A stretch of DNA of 11,493 nucleotides from an uncultured Flavobacteriales bacterium (GTDB lineage Bacteria; Bacteroidota; Bacteroidia; Flavobacteriales; Flavobacteriaceae), in NCBI GenBank assembly GCA_913009535.1, contig CAJVXR010000045.1, positions 1 through 11,493 of the forward strand. The letters run 5' to 3'. Each line of letters opens with the position of its first letter. Position 1 is the stretch's first letter. The translations under genes and the position numbers were made by a program. Under the pieces are notes generated by a model. It did not search any database and had not been told where the DNA came from. It saw only the letters and a list, made by a program, of their open reading frames with translations. Of the stretch, positions 7,334 to 11,493 are shown piece by piece.

Positions 7334-7386
7334 TTTATTTTACAATTAAAGGTATTATATAGTTTTAGATAGTACTAATTAATATC

Positions 7387-7394
7387 TATTTTTG
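7387..7394 (+). promoter_or_regulatory. Predicted -7 element for the metB-like gene
   Basis: TATTTTTG matches TAnnTTTG and ends 17 nt before the ATG at 7412. At the expected -33 position there is a T-run (7363-7366) instead of TTG. The site lies in the 78-bp divergent gap between the ArsC/Spx-like gene and the metB-like gene. Confidence 0.5.
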
Positions 7395-7411
7395 TTAAAA
7401 AATTTAAACCT

Positions 7412-8551
7412 ATGAAATTTAATACTAAAACCATTCATGGAGGTCAAAAGCATGATCCAGCTTACGGGGCTGTAATGCCTCCAATTTACCAAACCTCTAC
7501 GTATGCTCAAACAACACCAGGTGGCCACAAAGGCTTTGAGTACTCAAGAACCCATAATCCTACTCGAAATGCTTTAGAAAACTCATTTGCTAGCATAGAA
7601 AATGGAAAATATGGCTTAGCATTTGGTTCTGGTTTAGCAGCAATAGATGCTGTGCTCAAATTATTAAAGCCTGGTGATGAAGTTATATCTACAAATGATT
7701 TATATGGTGGGACATATCGATTGTTTACTAAAATATATGAAGATTTCGGAATTAAGTTTCATTTCGTAGGAATGGAAAACACTTCTAATATAGAATCTTT
7801 TGTAAATAAAAACACAAAACTATTATGGGCAGAAACTCCAACGAACCCTATGTTAAATATTGTGGATATCGATGCTTTATCAAAAATAGCAAAAAATAAT
7901 AATATTCTTTTTGCGGTTGACAATACATTTGCCACCCCTTATATTCAAGCGCCTCTAGATTTTGGAGCTGATATTGTAATGCATTCAGCAACTAAGTATT
8001 TAGGAGGACATAGTGATGTCATTATGGGTGCTCTTGTTGTCAATGAAAAAGATTTAGCAGATAAATTATATTTTATTCAAAATGCTAGTGGCGCAATACC
8101 AGGCCCGCAAGACAGTTTCCTTGTTCTTCGAGGAATTAAAACCTTGCACATAAGAATGCAAAGGCATTGTGAAAATGCAAAAATGGTTGCAGAGTTTTTA
8201 AACGATCACCCGAAGGTTGAAAAAGTTTTTTGGCCTGGGTTAATAAGTCATAAAAACCACAATATTGCTAAGGCACAAATGAATGATTACGGAGGTATGA
8301 TTTCTTTTACCACAAAGGGAAATGATTATAATAAAACAATTAATATCCTCGAAAAATTAAAAATATTTACTTTGGCGGAATCTCTTGGTGGAGTTGAGTC
8401 ACTTTCAGGTCATCCAGCTAGTATGACTCATGCAAGTATTCCTAAAGTAGAAAGAGAAAAGTCTGGGGTTGTGGATTCTTTAATAAGACTTAGCGTTGGT
8501 ATAGAGGATATTTATGATTTAATTGAAGATCTAAAACAGGCAATAGGTTAA
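7412..8551 (+). CDS. metB: Cystathionine gamma-synthase/gamma-lyase-type PLP enzyme
   Basis: The 379-residue protein is a full-length Cys/Met-metabolism PLP enzyme acting in the cytoplasm. YSRTHNPT (44-51) supplies Tyr44 and Arg46, which bind the cofactor phosphate of the neighbouring subunit. Tyr98 in DLYGGTYRLF stacks on the PLP ring, Asp170 in VDNTFATP binds the ring nitrogen, and Lys195 in SATKYLGGHSD carries the Schiff base. SLGGVESLSGHPASMTHA near the C-terminus is typical of the cystathionine gamma-synthase and gamma-lyase branch. That branch either makes cystathionine from an activated homoserine plus cysteine or splits cystathionine to cysteine. Sequence alone does not decide between the two, so the symbol is provisional. 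The ATG at 7412 begins at the normal MKFNTKTIHGG start. It has its own predicted promoter and no evident operon partner. Confidence 0.9.
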   Translation: MKFNTKTIHGGQKHDPAYGAVMPPIYQTSTYAQTTPGGHKGFEYSRTHNPTRNALENSFASIENGKYGLAFGSGLAAIDAVLKLLKPGDEVISTNDLYGGTYRLFTKIYEDFGIKFHFVGMENTSNIESFVNKNTKLLWAETPTNPMLNIVDIDALSKIAKNNNILFAVDNTFATPYIQAPLDFGADIVMHSATKYLGGHSDVIMGALVVNEKDLADKLYFIQNASGAIPGPQDSFLVLRGIKTLHIRMQRHCENAKMVAEFLNDHPKVEKVFWPGLISHKNHNIAKAQMNDYGGMISFTTKGNDYNKTINILEKLKIFTLAESLGGVESLSGHPASMTHASIPKVEREKSGVVDSLIRLSVGIEDIYDLIEDLKQAIG

Positions 8552-8660
8552 GTATTTTATTAATATGATAATATTGTTGTTATTTATAGCAAGATAATTA
8601 CTAATTTATTATTTTTATCTAGTAAAATAAAGAATAATATAATTTATAATAAAAGAAATT

Positions 8661-10004
8661 ATGCAAGATAAAATTAAAAGTTTTTTAGATTTAGTTAGGA
8701 AGAGAAATGGTAATGAGCCCGAGTTTATGCAGGCTGTAGAAGAAGTTGCTGAAACTGTAATTCCTTACATAGTAAATAAAGAGATATATAGTGGAAAAAA
8801 TATTTTATTAAGAATGGTTGAGCCAGAAAGAGTTATATCTTTCAGAGTATCATGGGTTGATGATTCTGGTGAAATTCAAGTAAACCGAGGTTATAGAGTT
8901 CAAATGAATTCCGCTATTGGTCCTTACAAAGGAGGTTTAAGGTTTCATCCTACTGTTGATATGAGTATTCTTAAGTTCTTAGCATTTGAACAAGTATTTA
9001 AAAACAGTCTTACAACTCTTCCTATGGGTGGAGGTAAAGGAGGAAGTGATTTTGACCCTAAGGGAAAAAGTGATAATGAAATAATGCGATTTTGCCATGG
9101 GTTTATGAGTGAATTGTTTAGACATATTGGCCCAAATACAGATATCCCTGCTGGAGATATTGGTGTTGGAGGCAGAGAGATTGGATTTCTCTTTGGAAAA
9201 TACAAACAGTTGAGTAACGAATTTACTGGAGTTCTTACTGGTAAAGGTGTGACTTGGGGAGGGTCATTAATTCGTCCAGAAGCTACAGGGTATGGTACCG
9301 TATATTTTGCTCAAAATATGTTAAATACTAAAAAAGATGATTTAAAAAACAAAACAGTTGTTATTTCTGGATCTGGAAATGTTGCTCAATTTGCCGCAGA
9401 AAAATGTATTCAACTAGGTTCTAAAGTAGTTACTATGTCTGATTCTTCAGGGTATATTTATGATTCTGAAGGTATTGATACTGAAAAGTTAGAATATATA
9501 ATGAATTTGAAAAATGTTGAAAGAAAACGAATCAGTGAATATTGCATAAAATACCCAACAAGCATATTTGTAAAGGGCGAAACCCCTTGGTCTATCAAAT
9601 GTGATATAGCCCTACCTTGCGCTACTCAAAATGAGTTAGATGCAAGTGATGCAAAGACCTTACTAGATAATGGATGTATCTGTGTTAGCGAAGGAGCCAA
9701 CATGCCATCGACAAAGGATGCAGTACATGAATTTCAAAAAGCAAAAATATTATTTGCTCCTGGAAAGGCTTCCAATGCTGGAGGAGTAGCTACATCTGGT
9801 TTAGAAATGACTCAAAATTCTTTACGATATAATTGGTCTAGAGAAGAAGTTGATGAAAAACTAAAAGTTATAATGATGGATATTCATAATTCTTGCATTG
9901 AATATGGATCTCATAAAGACGGATATGTAGATTATGTTAAAGGAGCAAATATTGCAGGATTTGTAAAGGTTGCAGATGCCATGCTAGCCCAAGGAGTAGT
10001 TTAG
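8661..10004 (+). CDS. gdhA: NADP-type glutamate dehydrogenase
   Basis: This hexameric-type enzyme interconverts 2-oxoglutarate plus ammonium with glutamate, probably in the assimilating direction. At 447 residues it matches the length of E. coli GdhA. Substrate-site residues are Lys90 (GPYKGGLRFHP), Lys114 (VFKNSL) and catalytic Lys126 (PMGGGKGGSDFDPKGKS); Asp166 lies in TDIPAGDIGVGGREIG. The coenzyme domain has GSGNVAQ at 237-243. The segment after the second strand (MSDSSG) has Ser residues where NAD enzymes tend to have an acidic residue that excludes the 2'-phosphate, which favours NADP. The ATG at 8661 follows an A-rich AAAAGAAATT. The 109-bp gap upstream (8552-8660) is extremely AT-rich and contains no perfect TAnnTTTG, so its promoter is not located. 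A long inverted repeat begins 10 bp after its stop. Confidence 0.96.
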   Translation: MQDKIKSFLDLVRKRNGNEPEFMQAVEEVAETVIPYIVNKEIYSGKNILLRMVEPERVISFRVSWVDDSGEIQVNRGYRVQMNSAIGPYKGGLRFHPTVDMSILKFLAFEQVFKNSLTTLPMGGGKGGSDFDPKGKSDNEIMRFCHGFMSELFRHIGPNTDIPAGDIGVGGREIGFLFGKYKQLSNEFTGVLTGKGVTWGGSLIRPEATGYGTVYFAQNMLNTKKDDLKNKTVVISGSGNVAQFAAEKCIQLGSKVVTMSDSSGYIYDSEGIDTEKLEYIMNLKNVERKRISEYCIKYPTSIFVKGETPWSIKCDIALPCATQNELDASDAKTLLDNGCICVSEGANMPSTKDAVHEFQKAKILFAPGKASNAGGVATSGLEMTQNSLRYNWSREEVDEKLKVIMMDIHNSCIEYGSHKDGYVDYVKGANIAGFVKVADAMLAQGVV

Positions 10005-10013
10005 TTTTAAATT

Positions 10014-10069
10014 AATATATTATAATGATATATTTGTCGTTCTTATAGAGTGTATCATTATAATATATT
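10014..10069. repeat. 17-bp perfect inverted repeat forming a long hairpin between gdhA and the porZ-like gene
   Basis: The arms at 10014-10030 (AATATATTATAATGATA) and 10053-10069 are exact reverse complements, 22 bp apart. In RNA, the pairs 10031/10052 to 10035/10048 can add five more base pairs, three of them G-U, leaving a loop of about 12 nt. The stem contains a single G-C pair in its perfect part, and no T-run follows, so it is not a classic intrinsic terminator, although it could limit read-through from gdhA. The right arm ends 3 nt before the porZ start codon. It could also be a protein-binding palindrome. Confidence 0.75.
10029..10036 (+). promoter_or_regulatory. Predicted -7 element for the porZ-like gene, inside the hairpin
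   Basis: TATATTTG matches TAnnTTTG. It overlaps the last two bases of the hairpin's left arm and runs into the spacer. Transcription would start near 10043, in the loop. The element ends 36 nt before the ATG at 10073, farther than for the other genes here. At the -33 position there is TTTT (10005-10008), not TTG. An AT-rich palindrome can produce such a match by chance. Confidence 0.4.
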
Positions 10070-10072
10070 TAC

Positions 10073-11493
10073 ATGAAATTTATAGTTCTAGTTTTTTTTT
10101 CATTCCTGAGTATCCCTTTATGTGTTTCTCAAGAATGGAATGGACACTTCTCTTATAACAATTCTATAGATACTTCCATTGGAAATGGAAAAATTTTTAC
10201 TGCCTCTGAAAATGCCATTTATATTTATTCAACTTCAACTGATCAACTAGAAGAAATTTCAACAATTGACGGTTTATCTGGAGATTTTATTTCTAATATT
10301 CATTATAGCTCAAACTTTAATAAGTTACTAATAGGCTATGAAAATGGGTTACTTCAAATTGTAGATTTCAGTTCTGATAGCGTCTTAACAATTTATGATA
10401 TAATTGAAAAGGAAACTATAGCTCCAAACAAAAAGAAAATAAATGAATTAACAGAATTTGGAGATATAATTTATATAGCTACTGATTATGGAATATCTCT
10501 TTATGATTTAAATTTGTTAGAGTTTGGAGACAGTTTATTTATAGGAGTTGGTGGCAGTCAACAAAAAGTTAATCAAACTATAATAGGGGACAATTACTTG
10601 TATGCCACAATCCCTGATTTTGGAGGAATTAAACGAGTAAGTTTAGATTTAGACATAATTAATTATCAAAATTGGGATATATTTCATACTGGTAATTTTA
10701 ATTTTATTTTAAATTTGAATGAAGGTTTTATTTTTACAGATGAAAATAGCGTCTTTCTTTCTCAAGGGAATAGCTATGTAGAAGTGATTTCTCTTCCTCA
10801 GCCCATAAATGATATTGTCATAAATGAAGGACGGATAATAATTACCACTGAAAATAAAATATTTATTTATGATAGTAACTTTGATTTAACAAATAGTTCA
10901 ATTAATAGTAGTTTATTTAACACAACTTTTAACAGCTCTGCTTTGTATAATGATAATATTTACATAGCTACTTCTAAAAAGGGTTTATTAAAAATAAACC
11001 TAAATAATATCCAACAAAACTATTCAATACTTCCAGTCGGCCCACTTAATAATAACGTATTCTCTATTAATTCACTTTATGGTAATCTCTGGGCTACATT
11101 TGGTGACTACACTAATACATATAACCCCTATCCTCTTAAGAGAAGAGGAATTAGTCATTTAACTAATAATATTTGGAGTAATATCAATGTAGATAGTATA
11201 CCTGAGAAAGCAGTTAACCTAAATAATATATCTATTAATCCATTTAACTTAGATAACGTATTCATTAGTTCTTATCACGGTGGCTTGTTAGAGATCTCTG
11301 GAGAGTCCTTAAGCTTATATGATGAGTCTAATAGCAGCTTAGAGTCATTAGTAACATCTGACATAAGTTATAATAGCATTCGTATCTCCAGTAGTGTTTT
11401 TGATGATTCAGGAATGTTGTGGTTAATGAATTCTAGAGTTGATAGCCCCTTAAAATCATATAATTTAGACACTAATCAATGGTCTAGTTATGA
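10073..11493 (+). CDS. porZ: PorZ-like type IX secretion system beta-propeller protein, 3' end missing
   Basis: An uninterrupted frame runs from ATG at 10073-10075 to the window edge: 473 complete codons and no stop. A Sec signal peptide is clear: MKF, a hydrophobic stretch through about residue 16, and a likely cleavage after Ser19 (CVS|QEW). The mature part has short, poorly conserved strand repeats typical of two-component-regulator-type beta-propellers. Examples are GKIFTASENAIYIYS, GLSGDFISNIHYS, LLIGYENGLLQIVD, IIYIATDYGISLYDL, NIYIATSKKGLLKI and VFISSYHGGLLEIS. The N-terminal order (GHFSYN, then ASENAIYIY, then TIDGLSG, then GYENGLLQI, then ATDYGIS) matches flavobacterial PorZ as I know it. 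PorZ works at the outer membrane surface in the type IX attachment complex with PorU, PorV and PorQ; the P. gingivalis protein binds A-LPS. Family members are about 750-800 residues with a C-terminal sorting domain, so roughly the last 300 residues lie outside. Confidence 0.82.
   Translation, partial: MKFIVLVFFSFLSIPLCVSQEWNGHFSYNNSIDTSIGNGKIFTASENAIYIYSTSTDQLEEISTIDGLSGDFISNIHYSSNFNKLLIGYENGLLQIVDFSSDSVLTIYDIIEKETIAPNKKKINELTEFGDIIYIATDYGISLYDLNLLEFGDSLFIGVGGSQQKVNQTIIGDNYLYATIPDFGGIKRVSLDLDIINYQNWDIFHTGNFNFILNLNEGFIFTDENSVFLSQGNSYVEVISLPQPINDIVINEGRIIITTENKIFIYDSNFDLTNSSINSSLFNTTFNSSALYNDNIYIATSKKGLLKINLNNIQQNYSILPVGPLNNNVFSINSLYGNLWATFGDYTNTYNPYPLKRRGISHLTNNIWSNINVDSIPEKAVNLNNISINPFNLDNVFISSYHGGLLEISGESLSLYDESNSSLESLVTSDISYNSIRISSSVFDDSGMLWLMNSRVDSPLKSYNLDTNQWSSY

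Noticed and set aside
8552..8660. Possible gdhA promoter or riboswitch in the 109-bp gap
   Set aside because: It holds only AT-rich sequence with weak inverted repeats (AGATAA at 8592-8597 facing TTATCT at 8615-8620) and imperfect TAnnTTTG lookalikes; none meets the standard applied elsewhere.
8945..9205. Minus-strand open frame of 86 codons
   Set aside because: It is antisense to the catalytic domain of gdhA, where the strongest motifs lie on the plus strand.
10014..10069. Inverted repeat as the end of a mobile element
   Set aside because: No transposase, target duplication or second copy is visible in the window, and both flanks are intact genes.
1..11493. Defence island, CRISPR, toxin-antitoxin or biosynthetic cluster
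   Set aside because: Every coding region is accounted for by housekeeping or envelope families, gaps are about 110 bp at most, and no spaced repeats are seen.

Overview
The window is a compact, strongly AT-rich stretch of chromosome that looks like core genome of a flavobacterium (Bacteroidota, order Flavobacteriales), plausibly a small-genome marine lineage. Three things point there. Several genes belong to families typical of that phylum: a BatE tail, a PorZ-like type IX secretion protein, and a conserved small protein without a name. Four genes have the Bacteroidota promoter element TAnnTTTG 16-20 nt upstream of their start codons, and Shine-Dalgarno sequences are weak or absent. Intergenic space is minimal.

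Layout, left to right. (1) 1-1060, plus strand: the 3' end of a batE-like gene, joined by a TAATG stop/start overlap to a beta-class carbonic anhydrase. (2) 1057-1545, minus strand: a CvpA-family membrane protein, convergent with the carbonic anhydrase and sharing its stop bases. (3) 1628-3034, plus strand: a conserved 117-residue protein of unknown function, then pheS, each with its own predicted promoter. (4) 3031-6048, minus strand: a tight cluster transcribed yicC, gmk, nadD, gpsA, whose last gene again overlaps pheS by a CTAA stop pair. (5) 6085-7333, minus strand: an ArsC/Spx-like thiol protein followed by an EamA-family transporter that starts at GTG inside the end of the upstream gene. 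(6) 7412-10004, plus strand: a cystathionine gamma-synthase/lyase-type PLP enzyme, then NADP-type glutamate dehydrogenase. (7) 10014-10069: a long perfect inverted repeat carrying a promoter-like element. (8) 10073 to the window end, plus strand: the 5' part of a PorZ-like gene that runs off the edge.

Most genes are housekeeping: translation (pheS), nucleotide, NAD and phospholipid precursor synthesis and RNA turnover (gmk, nadD, gpsA, yicC), sulfur amino acids (metB type) and ammonium assimilation (gdhA). The envelope-related genes are batE, cvpA, the EamA transporter and porZ. I found no mobile element, CRISPR array, tRNA or rRNA, phage gene or defence system. I do not see an undescribed multi-gene system. 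The points most worth a second look are the hairpin with an embedded promoter before porZ, the batE-carbonic anhydrase coupling, the conserved unknown protein, and the repeated 4-bp convergent stop overlaps.
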